This document shows positions 1 to 9,499 of a stretch of 64,000 nucleotides of DNA, piece after piece (within the stretch, counting starts at the first letter, position 1; each line of letters starts with the position of its first letter). This DNA is from Sneathiella sp. HT1-7. GTDB lineage: Bacteria; Pseudomonadota; Alphaproteobacteria; Sneathiellales; Sneathiellaceae. The position numbers were made by a program, and so were the translations under genes. The stretch spans positions 434,001 through 498,000 of the forward strand of contig NZ_JAJFZN010000001.1 in assembly GCF_020731145.1 (NCBI RefSeq). The letters are read 5' to 3'. The notes beneath the pieces are model-generated. The model did no database searches. It saw only the letters and a program-made list of their open reading frames with translations, and was not told the origin of the DNA.

Positions 1-87
1 TAAAATGTAACTCAAATAAATACGCTACTTTTTCGCAATTATATCAAACTTTTAAAGAAACTTGAAAGCGAAATCGAGTGGAGGGTC

Positions 88-441
88 TCAGCCCGCCGCA
101 CCTTTTTTCTCGCGCCAGGAAAAAGGGCCTGCCCGTTCATAAAGCCAGCGGTACTGTGTCACCATTTGCCGCACCCGGGTCAAACGGTAACCCAATAGAG
201 AAATGCCGATCAATACCAAGGCATCAACGACATAATAATGGAGGGATAGCAACGTCCCCTCGAATAAAGCAAAATGGAAAAACCTCACAGCAAACGCCAA
301 CAACATCATAAAGAAGATTAAATGCGAAATGGGGCGCCAATTTGACGCGAGCGACCGCCCGGAAAGATATCCCGCACCGCCCCCGATAATGACCGTGACA
401 AACAGGAAGGTGACAAAACTGTTTTCCCAAATAATTCCCAT
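88..441 (-). CDS. DUF6867 family membrane protein, downstream of livF
   Basis: A 117-residue protein with about three hydrophobic segments (roughly residues 5-25, 38-60 and 66-85) and a basic, charged C-terminus, so probably an inner membrane protein. Its start codon overlaps the livF stop as TGATG, so it is translated with the transporter. Small membrane proteins of this kind (DUF6867) recur after livF in alphaproteobacteria; the assignment rests on length, topology and position. No function is known. It may assist assembly or stability of the branched-chain amino acid transporter, which is inference from context only. It is the last gene of the operon; no clear terminator is visible in bases 1-87. 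Confidence 0.8.
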   Translation of the reverse strand: MGIIWENSFVTFLFVTVIIGGGAGYLSGRSLASNWRPISHLIFFMMLLAFAVRFFHFALFEGTLLSLHYYVVDALVLIGISLLGYRLTRVRQMVTQYRWLYERAGPFSWREKKGAAG

Positions 442-1169
442 CAGTGCGCCCCTCCTTCCAGATAAGCGGCACGAACCTCTTCGCTCGCCAGTAATTCCTT
501 ACCGGTTCCACTCAGGGTAATATTGCCATTGACCATAACATAGCCGCGATGCGCCAGTTTAAGCGCATGATACGCGTTCTGCTCTACCAGAAAGACGGTC
601 AGCCCATCCTTTTCATTGAGCTCCTTTATCGCTTCGAATATCTGTTTCACGACGAGCGGCGCCAAACCAAGTGACGGCTCATCAAGCAACAAAAGTCGAG
701 GCCGAGCCATCAAAGCTCTGGCAATCGCAAGCATTTGCTGCTCCCCGCCCGAAAGAGTACCGCCGCGCTGATCTTTTCGCTCCTTCAGTCTTGGGAACAG
801 AGAAAACGCGTGGGCTAGATCTTCCTCAAAATAGGCAGGATTGGAAGTCGTCGCCCCCATGATCAGATTTTCATAAACCGTCATGCGGGAAAATATCCGT
901 CGCCCTTCTGGTGATTGGGCAATATTCATACGGGTGATTTCGTGGGTCGGCAGATTAGTAATATCCTGCCCGTCGAAAATTATCTGCCCTGCCGCCGCGC
1001 GAGGGTCCCCGCAAATAGTCATCATCAGGGTGGATTTTCCAGCTCCATTCGCGCCAATAAGGGTCACGATCTCGCCGGAGTTCACCTCCATTGTGACACC
1101 TTTTAGAGCCTGGATCTTCCCGTAATAGGTTTCAACGTCTTTCACTGCAAGAAGGTGTTGATCGCTCAT
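441..1169 (-). CDS. livF: Branched-chain amino acid ABC transporter ATP-binding protein LivF
   Basis: One of the two ATPases that drive uptake of leucine, isoleucine, valine or related amides through LivH-LivM. Visible motifs: Walker A GANGAGKST (residues 39-47), ABC signature LSGGEQQ (139-145) and Walker B LLLLDEP (159-165), followed by the LGLAP stretch typical of LivF. At 242 residues it has the usual family length. The start overlaps the livG stop by four bases (ATGA) and its stop overlaps the next gene, so translation is coupled along the operon. Substrate cannot be read from the ATPase; urea and short amides are alternatives for this family. Confidence 0.95.
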   Translation of the reverse strand: MSDQHLLAVKDVETYYGKIQALKGVTMEVNSGEIVTLIGANGAGKSTLMMTICGDPRAAAGQIIFDGQDITNLPTHEITRMNIAQSPEGRRIFSRMTVYENLIMGATTSNPAYFEEDLAHAFSLFPRLKERKDQRGGTLSGGEQQMLAIARALMARPRLLLLDEPSLGLAPLVVKQIFEAIKELNEKDGLTVFLVEQNAYHALKLAHRGYVMVNGNITLSGTGKELLASEEVRAAYLEGGAH

Positions 1170-2023
1170 GAGGATACTCCTTCCTCAATTTCATGCTCCA
1201 CTTCTTCCACCTCATCATCCGCCACTCCGAGATAGGCAGCAATGACGCTTGGATCATTGCGTATTTCCTCCGGCGTGCCGTCAGCGATTTTCTTGCCATA
1301 GTCGAGTACTATAATATGATCAGAAATTCCCATAACCACATTCATATCATGCTCGATCAAGAGAACCCCGGTATCGCGCTCCTTGCGGATAAAGAGAAGC
1401 AGTTTGTTCAGCTCTTCCGATTCTCGCGGGTTCAGGCCCGCTGCCGGTTCATCAAGGCATAGCAATTTCGGTTTCGTGCACATGGCGCGGGCAATCTCAA
1501 GCTTGCGTTGCTCTCCGTATGGCAGATCTCCCGCCGCATCATCTGCACGGGCCGTCAGACCTGTTTGCTCCATCCAGTATTTGGCCAACTCTACCGCTTC
1601 CTTTTCGGCTTTTTTATAACCGCTTAGTCCGAATATCCCGCCAAATGTATAACTGGAGGCAATCATCAGAGGGTTATGCTGACCCACCATCAAATTTTCG
1701 AGTACTGTCATCCCGCCGAACAGCCTGATATTCTGGAAAGTCCGCGCAACCTTCGCCACTTTCGGAATTTTAAAATCGTCCATTCGTTCAAGAAGGAATT
1801 TCGCTCCGTCTTCGTGCCGCGCTGTAATCCGTCCTTCTGTCGGCTTGTAAAAACCAGTAATGCAGTTGAACACCGTGGTCTTGCCCGCACCATTCGGACC
1901 GATCAGCGCAGTGATATCGCGCCGGTCAACATCGAAGGAAAGGTCATCAACGGCAAGCAAGCCGCCAAAGCGCATGTTCAGATGCTCAACAGTTAGTACG
2001 GGATCTTCGACAATATTTATCAT
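1166..2023 (-). CDS. livG: Branched-chain amino acid ABC transporter ATP-binding protein LivG
   Basis: The second ATPase of the high-affinity branched-chain amino acid importer. Walker A GPNGAGKTT lies at residues 42-50, the LivG-type signature LPYGEQRKLEIARAM replaces the canonical LSGGQ, and Walker B is LLCLDEP. The 285 residues include a short acidic C-terminal tail rich in Glu and Asp that goes slightly beyond the usual LivG end. It begins one base after the livM stop and overlaps livF, placing it in the middle of a single livHMGF transcript. Confidence 0.95.
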   Translation of the reverse strand: MINIVEDPVLTVEHLNMRFGGLLAVDDLSFDVDRRDITALIGPNGAGKTTVFNCITGFYKPTEGRITARHEDGAKFLLERMDDFKIPKVAKVARTFQNIRLFGGMTVLENLMVGQHNPLMIASSYTFGGIFGLSGYKKAEKEAVELAKYWMEQTGLTARADDAAGDLPYGEQRKLEIARAMCTKPKLLCLDEPAAGLNPRESEELNKLLLFIRKERDTGVLLIEHDMNVVMGISDHIIVLDYGKKIADGTPEEIRNDPSVIAAYLGVADDEVEEVEHEIEEGVSS

Positions 2024-2024
2024 G

Positions 2025-3362
2025 TCAGTGTCCCTCCCCTTGCGCGACCATATCCGCCGACACCGCTTTTTTCTCTTTCAGGAAGATTGAAGGAATACGC
2101 GTGGAGATCAGGCCACGCGGACGCCAGATCATGATAACCACCATGGCAAGGCCAAATATCAGCATCCGGAATTGCTCTGCCTCCCGGAAGACCTCAAATC
2201 CGCCGATCATGGCGATAGAGGCAATCACCACACCGACCTGCGATCCCATGCCGCCCAGAACCACGATTGCCAAAATCAGGGCTGATTCGATAAATGTGAA
2301 ACTTTCTGGCGAGATAAACCCCTGCCGGGTCGCGAAAAACGATCCGGCAAAACCCGCGAACATGCCGCCGATGGCAAAAGCCGTCAGCTTTACGGATGTT
2401 GTATTAAGGCCAAGCGACCGGCAGGCAATCTCATCTTCCCGCAAAGCCTCCCACGCGCGACCAATCGGTAGACGGCGAAGACGGTTGGTTACGAAGTTAG
2501 TGAGCAGCGCCAGCGCGAGGATCAGGAAATACATAAACATAATACGATGGATAGAGGAGTAATCGAGACCGAAAAAGTCTGCGAAACCGCCTTCCCTGCG
2601 TGTAAATTCCAGACCGAAAAAGCTTGGCCGTGGAATACCGGATAGTCCATCGGGGCCGCCTGTGAACTGATACCAGTTGAGTAGGACGATGCGAATAATT
2701 TCCCCAAAGGCTAGGGTTACAATCGCGAGGTAGTCCCCGCGGAGCCGGAGAACCGGAAACCCGAGAATAATCCCCCAGAACGCCGCAAGAATGCCGGCAA
2801 GCGGAAGACACATCCAGAATGAAAACCCGAAATATTGCGCGAGCAAAGCATAGGAATAGGCCCCAATCGCATAAAAGGCCACATAGCCAAGATCGAGCAA
2901 TCCTGCCAGCCCGACCACAATGTTCAAGCCCCAACCAAGCATGACATATGTCAAAATCAATATGCTGAGGTCGAGGAGATAACGATCGGTAAAAGGGAGA
3001 AAGGGGAAAACCAACGCGAATAACAACATTGTCGGCCCAAAACCCTTGCCAACCTTAGCTGTTATTTTCGCAATTCCAGACTTGATGCCCGTTGGCACCT
3101 CAATGGCCGAAGTGCCCGGCGGTTTGCTCCAGAAAAATATCCAGAGCAACAATCGACCGAAAACCACCGCGGCGATCACATAGAAGGCAATATCATATCG
3201 AACTTCCAACCGAAGGCCGCCTGCGGCAGACACAGTGCGAAACGCAATTGTTGAGCCAAAAATTGCTGTCGCGATCAGCGCTGTGACGATAAGGTCTTTG
3301 GCCACCTTGCTAAAATCCAGATGCCTTCCGGGGCGCGAGGCGCTGTTTGAAGTGTCTGCCAT
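2025..3362 (-). CDS. livM: Branched-chain amino acid ABC transporter permease LivM
   Basis: Inner membrane permease of the Liv system, 445 residues, with two N-terminal hydrophobic segments before the conserved LivM core. The core contains the family hallmark [19 protein letters not shown] and the cytoplasmic coupling region with [13 protein letters not shown] that contacts the ATPases. It is longer than Escherichia coli LivM mainly because of the N-terminal region of about 110 residues. The ATG overlaps the livH stop (TAATG), so the two permeases are made together. Confidence 0.94.
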   Translation of the reverse strand: MADTSNSASRPGRHLDFSKVAKDLIVTALIATAIFGSTIAFRTVSAAGGLRLEVRYDIAFYVIAAVVFGRLLLWIFFWSKPPGTSAIEVPTGIKSGIAKITAKVGKGFGPTMLLFALVFPFLPFTDRYLLDLSILILTYVMLGWGLNIVVGLAGLLDLGYVAFYAIGAYSYALLAQYFGFSFWMCLPLAGILAAFWGIILGFPVLRLRGDYLAIVTLAFGEIIRIVLLNWYQFTGGPDGLSGIPRPSFFGLEFTRREGGFADFFGLDYSSIHRIMFMYFLILALALLTNFVTNRLRRLPIGRAWEALREDEIACRSLGLNTTSVKLTAFAIGGMFAGFAGSFFATRQGFISPESFTFIESALILAIVVLGGMGSQVGVVIASIAMIGGFEVFREAEQFRMLIFGLAMVVIMIWRPRGLISTRIPSIFLKEKKAVSADMVAQGEGH

Positions 3363-4288
3363 TATACTTTTTCCACCTCTGGCTTACCAAGTAAACCTTG
3401 CGGCAGAAAGATCAGTACAATCGCAAGCATGGAGAAGGCGGCGACGTCCTTATACTCAATCGAGAAATAAGCGGACCAAAAAGTTTCAATCAGCCCAATT
3501 ACCAGCCCCCCCAGCATGGCCCCGGGCAATGATCCGATTCCGCCAAGCACAGCAGCAGTAAAAGCCTTCACACCTGCAACGAAGCCGATAAAAAAGTCAA
3601 TAACACCATAGTAAAGCAAGAACATCAGGCCCGCGACAGCGGCCAGCGCTGCGCCCATAACAAATGTCATGGAAATTGTCCTGTCGACATTGATACCAAG
3701 GAGTGAGGCCATCTTGCGATCCTGTTCACAGGCACGCTGTGCCCGGCCCAAAGATGTCTTGGCAATGATGAGAGAGAAAACCGTCATCAGAACGATGGTC
3801 ACGGTGATGATCAGAATCTGCATATTGGACAACTGAACGGTGAACCCATCGGCCCGCGTCATCAGAGTATAGCCGTCTTCAATAAGTGGCTGCAGGGGTT
3901 TCACACGTGCGCCCTGCGTGATCTGGATATAGTTTTGCAGGACAATGGAAATGCCAATGGCCGTAATCAGCGGTGCAAGCCGGAAAGAGCCGCGAAGCGG
4001 ACGATAGGCCAGTCGTTCCGTCGTCCATCCAAATACGGAAGCGATCACCATGGAGGTTACAAGAACGAGAATCAGCGCCAGAATAGTCAGACCAAGCCCG
4101 GTCGAAACCGTTAGACCAAGCGCTGTGATGACAATAAGTGCGATAAACGAACTCACCATAAAAATGTCGCCATGCGCAAAATTGATCATGCCGATGATAC
4201 CATAAACCATCGTATACCCGATCGCGATAAGACCATAAATCGATCCCAGCGTGATTCCATTGATCAATTGCTGTAAAAAATATTCCAT
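3362..4288 (-). CDS. livH: Branched-chain amino acid ABC transporter permease LivH
   Basis: First gene of the transporter operon, 308 residues from the chosen start. It begins [19 protein letters not shown], the usual LivH N-terminus, and carries the [17 protein letters not shown] motif and the coupling loop [17 protein letters not shown]. The frame stays open for 24 codons upstream to 4360, but those residues are unlike the family, and a strong GGGGGAG ribosome binding site lies just before the ATG at 4288, so the shorter start is preferred. No periplasmic binding protein gene (livJ) is present in the window. Confidence 0.93.
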   Translation of the reverse strand: MEYFLQQLINGITLGSIYGLIAIGYTMVYGIIGMINFAHGDIFMVSSFIALIVITALGLTVSTGLGLTILALILVLVTSMVIASVFGWTTERLAYRPLRGSFRLAPLITAIGISIVLQNYIQITQGARVKPLQPLIEDGYTLMTRADGFTVQLSNMQILIITVTIVLMTVFSLIIAKTSLGRAQRACEQDRKMASLLGINVDRTISMTFVMGAALAAVAGLMFLLYYGVIDFFIGFVAGVKAFTAAVLGGIGSLPGAMLGGLVIGLIETFWSAYFSIEYKDVAAFSMLAIVLIFLPQGLLGKPEVEKV

Positions 4289-4529
4289 CAAGCTCCCCCG
4301 GAGAAAAAACCTGCCACAATGCCGGACAGCTCTTCCATATCCTAAATCGACAGTTACCACCGCCGTTGCGGATCTTGATCATCTCCCTTCCAAAAAGCTG
4401 ATCTAAACATCCGGCGACGTTACCGTATGACAGACATATGACAGACGCAAGAGAGATTTGTTTTATAGATATAGTATATTAGCTATTTTCGACACAACCC
4501 GGTCCGATAGAAGCAAACCGTCATCTAGA

Positions 4530-4637
4530 TCAAGGCATGAGTATAAGTCGAATTAGGAAAGCAACGCTGCCAACCGCCAAAACGCCCAGCACCCACAAGG
4601 CAATAAACCAGAGATACTGCCGCCACCGAGAGGACAT
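4530..4637 (-). CDS. DUF2474 small membrane subunit of cytochrome bd/CIO-type oxidase
   Basis: A 35-codon gene whose ATG shares a base with the cydB stop (TGATG). The product has an N-terminal SSRWRQYLWFIALWVLG region, one transmembrane helix (about residues 8-28) and an RLILMP end. A W-R-x-x-x-W-F start, a single helix and an R-x-x-L-x-P end are the pattern of DUF2474 proteins, which sit after cyanide-insensitive-type cydB genes and are thought to be small oxidase subunits analogous to CydX. Overlap with cydB and the family pattern make the call strong despite the size. Confidence 0.85.
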   Translation of the reverse strand: MSSRWRQYLWFIALWVLGVLAVGSVAFLIRLILMP

Positions 4638-5650
4638 CAGTGATATCCACCTTCCTTATCTACTTTACCTCTGAATACCCAATAGCTGTAAACCGTGTAG
4701 GCTAGGATTGTCGGCACTAGAAATATCGTTCCTACAATAAGAAAATACAGGCTTTTTTCGGGAGCTGCGGCTGCCCAGATGGTCAGATCAGGCGGCACCA
4801 TATGTGGATAGAAACTGATTCCAATACCGATATAGCAAAGTAAGAATATCCCGTGCGCCGCGAAAAACGGACGAATGTCATGATGACGCTTCAACCCCAG
4901 AAACAACACCCCTGCACAAATAGCGAGCAAGAACGGAACGATTATACTGAAAGCAAGGTTAGCCCCGTCAAACCATCGGTGGTGATATTGCGCATCAAGA
5001 AACGGCGTTGCAAGACTGACAATGCCAATAAGTGCGAGAGTTCCCATACCGGAAATCATGGCAAACTTACGGGCAATGCCCTGCAGCTCTCCCTCGGTTT
5101 TCATCACCAGCCAAGTCGCCCCCAGCAGCGCATACCCCATGACAAGAGACACGCCGGTCAGCAATGAAAAAGGCGTCAGCCAGTCGAGACGACCGCCGGC
5201 ATAGCTTCGGTCAACGACGTCAATTCCCTGAATCAGCGCACCGAGGCATATCCCTTGCGCCAAAGTGGCCATAATGGACCCAAAGGCGAAGGATCGATCC
5301 CACCAGATACGGTTCTTCTTGGACGCGCGCCAGCGAAATTCGAAAGCGACCCCCCGGAATATGAGACCCAGCAACATGATAATAATCGGGATATAAAGGG
5401 CGGGCAAAACAACCGCATACGCAAGCGGAAAGACAGCAAGCAATCCCCCGCCACCAAGGACGAGCCAGGTTTCGTTCCCGTCCCAAATCGGCGCAACAGA
5501 ATTCATCATTACATCGCGGTGACCTGTTTTTTCTGCAACCAGCGGAAACAGGATACCAACCCCGAGATCAAATCCGTCGAGAGACACATAAGCCAGGATC
5601 GCGAAGGCAATGATCGCGGCCCAGATTAGTGGTAGGTCAAATTCCAGCAT
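4637..5650 (-). CDS. cydB: Cytochrome bd-type quinol oxidase subunit II
   Basis: Membrane subunit II of a bd-type terminal oxidase that reduces oxygen with electrons from ubiquinol. The 337-residue protein begins MLEFDLPLIWAAIIAFAILA, followed by YVSLDGFDLGVGILFP and SVAPIWDGNETWLVLGGGG, the conserved CydB signatures, and has eight to nine transmembrane segments. It lies 18 bases after cydA and overlaps the 35-residue DUF2474 gene. Length and the companion small gene point to the cyanide-insensitive (CioB) branch rather than E. coli-type bd-I. Confidence 0.95.
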   Translation of the reverse strand: MLEFDLPLIWAAIIAFAILAYVSLDGFDLGVGILFPLVAEKTGHRDVMMNSVAPIWDGNETWLVLGGGGLLAVFPLAYAVVLPALYIPIIIMLLGLIFRGVAFEFRWRASKKNRIWWDRSFAFGSIMATLAQGICLGALIQGIDVVDRSYAGGRLDWLTPFSLLTGVSLVMGYALLGATWLVMKTEGELQGIARKFAMISGMGTLALIGIVSLATPFLDAQYHHRWFDGANLAFSIIVPFLLAICAGVLFLGLKRHHDIRPFFAAHGIFLLCYIGIGISFYPHMVPPDLTIWAAAAPEKSLYFLIVGTIFLVPTILAYTVYSYWVFRGKVDKEGGYH

Positions 5651-5668
5651 ATTTTTTCCTCCCCCGCG

Positions 5669-7066
5669 TCAAGATTTGGTGCGATCAAGGGTTGAGGGAG
5701 CGCCCGTCATCCCGGACGCTCTCTTCAGGCTGGTAGTTTCCTTCCCAGAAACAGAAACCGGCGTTTTCGCCATTAGCCGCAGCATATAATACACACCAGT
5801 ACCAAACAGGACAAAGTAGACAACGATAAAGGCAATTAACGTTCCGCCAACTTCAATTCCATTTAGCGGAGAGGCACTATCTGCGGTTCGTAACAACCCG
5901 TAGACTGTCCAGGGCTGCCGCCCAGCTTCCGTCGTGATCCAGCCGCAGAGTACCGCCACAAAGCCGATCGGTCCGGCAGCTACCGCAGCACGCGTGAGCC
6001 ATCGATCTTCATAAAGGCGCCCCTGATAACGCCGAAGCAGACTCCAAAGCCCAATGAGCAGCATGATCATTCCCATTCCAACCATAATCCTGAAAGCCCA
6101 AAAAATAAGAAACGTGTTTGGCCAGTCTTCTCTCGGAAATGATTCAAGACCCTGTAGCTCTCCGTCCCAACTGTGGGTGAGAATAAGCGATCCGAGCCTT
6201 GGCACCTCAACTGTATAAAGTGTCTTCGCTTCTTCATTATCCGGAATTCCAAAAAGGAGGAGCGGCGCCCCTTTCACATTCTTATAATGGCCCTCAATCG
6301 CCGCAATTTTTGCCGGTTGATGTTCAAGCGTATTTAATCCGTGCTGATCACCCGCGATGATCTGGATTGGCGTCACAATTGCCGCCATCCACATTGCCAT
6401 CGAAAACATCAGCCTTGCGTTCCTGGATGTCTTGTCTTTAAGCAGGTGAAAGGCGCCGACCGCACCGACAACGAAGGCTGTTGTCAAATAAGCCGCCAGC
6501 ACCATATGGACAAACCGGTACGGGAACGACGGATTGAAAACCACGTTAAACCAGTCATCCGGTACAAACTGTCCCGCCGCATTAATGATATGACCTGTTG
6601 GGGTCTGCATCCAGGAATTCACAGAAAGAATCCAGAAGGCGGAAAAAAGAGTGCCCGCCGCCACCATCAGCGTTGCAAAGAAATGAAGCCCCGGCCCGAC
6701 CCGCTTCTGACCAAACAGCATGATGCCAAGGAAACCAGCTTCGAGGAAAAAGGCTGACATGACCTCATAGCCCATCAGTGGCCCGATCACCGGCCCTGCT
6801 TTATCAGAGAAGACGGACCAATTCGTCCCAAATTGGTAGGCCATAACAATGCCGGATACGACTCCCATGCCAAAACCGACGGCAAAAATTGTCTTCCAAT
6901 AGTTGAAGACCTCTAAGTATCGCTCTTCCTTTTTCCAGAGCCACAATCCCTCAAGAACGGCGAGATAGCTGGCCAATCCGATAGAAAACGCCGGAAAAAT
7001 AATATGAAACGACACCGTAAAGGCGAATTGCATTCGGGCGAGATCGATTGCGTCAATGCCAAACAT
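5669..7066 (-). CDS. cydA: Cytochrome bd-type quinol oxidase subunit I (CIO type)
   Basis: Heme-carrying subunit I of the bd-type oxidase, which couples quinol oxidation to oxygen reduction at high oxygen affinity or under inhibitor stress. Candidate heme ligands are His21 (in SFHIIFPAFSIG), His187 (FVHMVLAAYL) and a Met near 328 (FRIMVGMGM); the quinol-site motif GWITTEAGRQPW lies at about 375-386. The 465 residues, with a compact region between helices VI and VII, indicate a short Q-loop, as in CioA rather than E. coli CydA of 522 residues. It is the first gene of cydA-cydB-DUF2474. Confidence 0.95.
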   Translation of the reverse strand: MFGIDAIDLARMQFAFTVSFHIIFPAFSIGLASYLAVLEGLWLWKKEERYLEVFNYWKTIFAVGFGMGVVSGIVMAYQFGTNWSVFSDKAGPVIGPLMGYEVMSAFFLEAGFLGIMLFGQKRVGPGLHFFATLMVAAGTLFSAFWILSVNSWMQTPTGHIINAAGQFVPDDWFNVVFNPSFPYRFVHMVLAAYLTTAFVVGAVGAFHLLKDKTSRNARLMFSMAMWMAAIVTPIQIIAGDQHGLNTLEHQPAKIAAIEGHYKNVKGAPLLLFGIPDNEEAKTLYTVEVPRLGSLILTHSWDGELQGLESFPREDWPNTFLIFWAFRIMVGMGMIMLLIGLWSLLRRYQGRLYEDRWLTRAAVAAGPIGFVAVLCGWITTEAGRQPWTVYGLLRTADSASPLNGIEVGGTLIAFIVVYFVLFGTGVYYMLRLMAKTPVSVSGKETTSLKRASGMTGAPSTLDRTKS

Positions 7067-7189
7067 GCTGCCTTACTCCGCATACTCCAAGATAAGGATA
7101 GACTAACATTTCTTCAGGCGTTGTCAGGTGTTTTTGCACGCGCTGCGACAAATTGCTGCAAATTGGTTGACGCTTCAGCTCAGAAGATT

Positions 7190-7279
7190 TGGCGGTCGGT
7201 GAGAGATTCGAACTCTCGAAGGGCATTCACCCTTACCGGTTTTCGAGACCGGCGCATTCAACCACTCTGCCAACCGACC
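7190..7279 (-). tRNA. tRNA-Ser (anticodon CGA)
   Basis: A 90-nt tRNA with encoded CCA. The acceptor stem pairs GGTCGGT with ACCGACC, the discriminator base is G, and the long variable arm is class II as expected for serine. The anticodon stem CCGGT/ACCGG encloses the loop CTCGAAA, giving anticodon CGA for UCG codons. The T arm contains the TTCGAAT loop. It stands alone between cydA (same strand) and the divergent rplU promoter region. Confidence 0.95.
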
Positions 7280-7418
7280 GCGTTCGTATTTTGTACGAGA
7301 GAGCCTGATAACAGGCCCGTAAGCGCTCAAAATCCGAGGAAAGCGGCTTGTAACGCATGGGATTTGACGGCGCAAGTGCAGAATGCGCCAAAAACTTCAA
7401 ATCTATGCCTGAATCAGG

Positions 7419-7446
7419 TTGACTTCGCCCTCCCCATGGATATATT
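7419..7446 (+). promoter_or_regulatory. Candidate sigma70 promoter for rplU-rpmA
   Basis: TTGACT (7419-7424) and TATATT (7441-7446) are separated by 16 bases, a good match to a housekeeping promoter, 73 bases upstream of the rplU start. The leader between it and rplU could hold L21-type regulation, but no conserved structure is obvious by eye. Bases 7280-7518 hold no gene. Confidence 0.5.
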
Positions 7447-7518
7447 GCGCCCTTCAATTGTGGTGCGCTAGGAATTCAGTCTTGGCGGCCCATTCAACAT
7501 GTTCGAAACGGATCAGCC

Positions 7519-8055
7519 ATGTTTGCAGTGATCAAAACCGGCGGCAAGCAATATAAAGTCGCCAAAGACGATGTTATCAAGGTAGAGCGCCTGGCAGGTG
7601 AAGCCGGTGATAGCGTTCAACTCGATGAAGTTCTGGCCATTTCTGGTGATGACGGCGCCCTTACTGTTGGTGCACCGCTTCTCGACGGCGCTGTTGTTTC
7701 GGCAACCCTGCTGGAGCAGGCACGTGCCGACAAGATCGTTGTCTTCAAGAAGAAACGTCGCCAGAACTACCGCCGCAAGGCTGGCCACCGTCAGGATTTG
7801 TCAGTTCTGAGAATCACCGATATTGCCGCTAAGGGCGCAAAGAAGGCAACTGCTAAGAAAGCCGCTCCTAAGGGGGAAGCTGAGGCAAAAGCCGCTGCTC
7901 CTGCAAAGGAAGAGAAGGCCGAAGCCGCACCGAAAAAAGCAGCTCCGAAAAAGGCACCTGCCAAAAAGGCAGCTCCAAAGGCCGCTGCTGAAAAGAAAGC
8001 ACCTGCGAAAAAAGCAGCGCCCAAAAAGGCTGCTGCAAAGAAAACCGAGGAGTAA
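7519..8055 (+). CDS. rplU: 50S ribosomal protein L21 with long Lys/Ala-rich C-terminal extension
   Basis: Large-subunit protein L21, which binds 23S rRNA near L20. Residues 1-103 form the ordinary L21 domain, starting [14 protein letters not shown] and including the [18 protein letters not shown] region. Residues from about 105 to 178 are a low-complexity tail of repeated [15 protein letters not shown] and KAEAAPK units, making the protein about 75 residues longer than the standard 103. Such tails occur in some alphaproteobacterial L21 proteins; this one is strongly basic and likely disordered. It is followed five bases later by rpmA. Confidence 0.96.
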   Translation: MFAVIKTGGKQYKVAKDDVIKVERLAGEAGDSVQLDEVLAISGDDGALTVGAPLLDGAVVSATLLEQARADKIVVFKKKRRQNYRRKAGHRQDLSVLRITDIAAKGAKKATAKKAAPKGEAEAKAAAPAKEEKAEAAPKKAAPKKAPAKKAAPKAAAEKKAPAKKAAPKKAAAKKTEE

Positions 8056-8060
8056 GCTAG

Positions 8061-8318
8061 ATGGCACATAAAAAAGCTGGCGGTTCATCCCGCAACGGTC
8101 GCGACTCAGCTGGTCGCCGCCTCGGCATCAAGAAATATGGTGGCGAGAAAGTTATTCCAGGCAACATCATTCTGCGCCAGCGTGGTACCAAATGGTATCC
8201 TGGCACCAATGTAGGAATGGGCAAGGACCACACCATCTTCGCCGTTATCGATGGTAATGTAAAATTTACCAAGAAAAGTGGCGGAAAGATCTATGTATCC
8301 GTAGAACAGCAGGCATAA
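8061..8318 (+). CDS. rpmA: 50S ribosomal protein L27
   Basis: L27, whose N-terminus reaches the peptidyl transferase centre. The 85-residue protein has the canonical start [18 protein letters not shown] and the [16 protein letters not shown] motif, with no N-terminal leader requiring cleavage as in Firmicutes. It forms the usual rplU-rpmA pair, five bases apart, and ends 30 bases before a strong intrinsic terminator. Confidence 0.97.
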   Translation: MAHKKAGGSSRNGRDSAGRRLGIKKYGGEKVIPGNIILRQRGTKWYPGTNVGMGKDHTIFAVIDGNVKFTKKSGGKIYVSVEQQA

Positions 8319-8348
8319 CGCCCGCTTCTAACGGCTAAAAGATTGAAG

Positions 8349-8380
8349 AAGGGGAATGGTCCAACCATTCCCCTTTTTTG
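8349..8380 (+). terminator. Rho-independent terminator after rplU-rpmA
   Basis: A perfect 12-base-pair inverted repeat AAGGGGAATGGT / ACCATTCCCCTT with a three-base loop is followed by a run of T. It ends the rplU-rpmA transcript and separates it from obgE, which begins 54 bases later and probably has its own promoter. Confidence 0.9.
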
Positions 8381-8434
8381 TTTTAATGACGCGCGGATTA
8401 TATCCGGCGTTGAGAAAAGGCAAGCAACAGCGTT

Positions 8435-9499
8435 ATGAAATTTCTCGATCAAGCAAAAGTTTTTCTTCGCTCTGGTAACGGGGGGCCCGGTGCGCTGAGT
8501 TTCCGGCGCGAAAAATTTATCGAGTTCGGCGGCCCGAACGGCGGCGATGGTGGCCGTGGCGGCTCTGTCATAGTTGAATGCGTCGAAGGGCTTAACACAC
8601 TTATCGACTACCGTTATCAGCAACATTTCAAGGCGAAGAGTGGCGGCCATGGCATGGGGCGTGACCGAACCGGTGCTGCGGCCGCAGATATGATCATGAA
8701 AGTTCCGGTCGGGACACAAGTTTTTGAAGAAGACAATGAAACCCTGATTGCTGACCTGACGGAAATCGGTCAGAAAATTGTCCTCTGTAAGGGCGGTGAC
8801 GGCGGTCGCGGCAATGCCGCCTTCAAGACGTCAACAAACCGCGCACCGAGAAAAATCGAACCCGGTTGGCCCGGTGAAGAGAGATGGATCTGGCTGCGTC
8901 TTAAACTAATTGCCGACGTTGGGCTCGTGGGTTTACCCAATGCCGGCAAATCAACCTTCTTGAGCGTTACCAGCCGCGCCAAGCCCAAAATTGCAGATTA
9001 CCCGTTTACGACGCTGGTTCCCCAGCTTGGCGTTGTTGCCGCCGGGGAGCGGGAGTTTGTCCTTGCCGATATCCCGGGCCTGATTGAGGGCGCATCGGAA
9101 GGCATTGGGCTCGGCCACCGCTTCCTCGGGCATGTGGAACGATGCCGAGTTCTCCTGCATCTAATCGACGCGACAGAGGAGGACGTTGTCGGTTCGTACA
9201 AGACAATCCGAGGAGAACTCGCCGCATATGATGAGGGGCTTGCGAATAAACCGGAGATTATCGCGCTCAATAAGATGGATTCGGTGAGCGAGGACGAACT
9301 GGATGAAAAAGTCAACGCGATCAAGGATATTTCAGGAAAGCCCGTTCATATCATTTCCGCCGTGATAGGCGAAAATGTCGAACCCTTGCTTTTCGCGCTG
9401 TTGAAAGTCGTGGATGAGAGCACGGCAAAAGAAAAGGCAGAGCAAGAGGCTGAAGAAAAATTGCTGGCCGGGGAAGAGCCGACAACATGGCGCCCCTGA
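8435..9499 (+). CDS. obgE: GTPase Obg (CgtA), ribosome assembly and stress GTPase
   Basis: Essential GTPase acting in 50S maturation and growth control. Residues 1-158 form the glycine-rich Obg fold ([12 protein letters not shown] at about 32-43 and [12 protein letters not shown] at 119-130), followed by a G domain with G1 GLPNAGKST (166-174), the switch ADYPFTT, DIPG and NKMD. The 354-residue length is normal for alphaproteobacteria, with a short acidic tail. Its last 13 bases overlap proB, so the two are translationally linked. Confidence 0.97.
   Translation: MKFLDQAKVFLRSGNGGPGALSFRREKFIEFGGPNGGDGGRGGSVIVECVEGLNTLIDYRYQQHFKAKSGGHGMGRDRTGAAAADMIMKVPVGTQVFEEDNETLIADLTEIGQKIVLCKGGDGGRGNAAFKTSTNRAPRKIEPGWPGEERWIWLRLKLIADVGLVGLPNAGKSTFLSVTSRAKPKIADYPFTTLVPQLGVVAAGEREFVLADIPGLIEGASEGIGLGHRFLGHVERCRVLLHLIDATEEDVVGSYKTIRGELAAYDEGLANKPEIIALNKMDSVSEDELDEKVNAIKDISGKPVHIISAVIGENVEPLLFALLKVVDESTAKEKAEQEAEEKLLAGEEPTTWRP

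Noticed and set aside
7190-7279. tRNA-Ser as an integration site of a mobile element
   Set aside because: No integrase, direct repeat of the tRNA end or foreign genes are near; the only tyrosine recombinase is the housekeeping XerC 26 kb away.
7830-8052. Tandem repeat as a mobile or CRISPR-like element
   Set aside because: The repeats are in-frame Lys/Ala codons of rplU with irregular unit length, not a DNA-level array. No CRISPR-like repeat-spacer pattern was seen anywhere.
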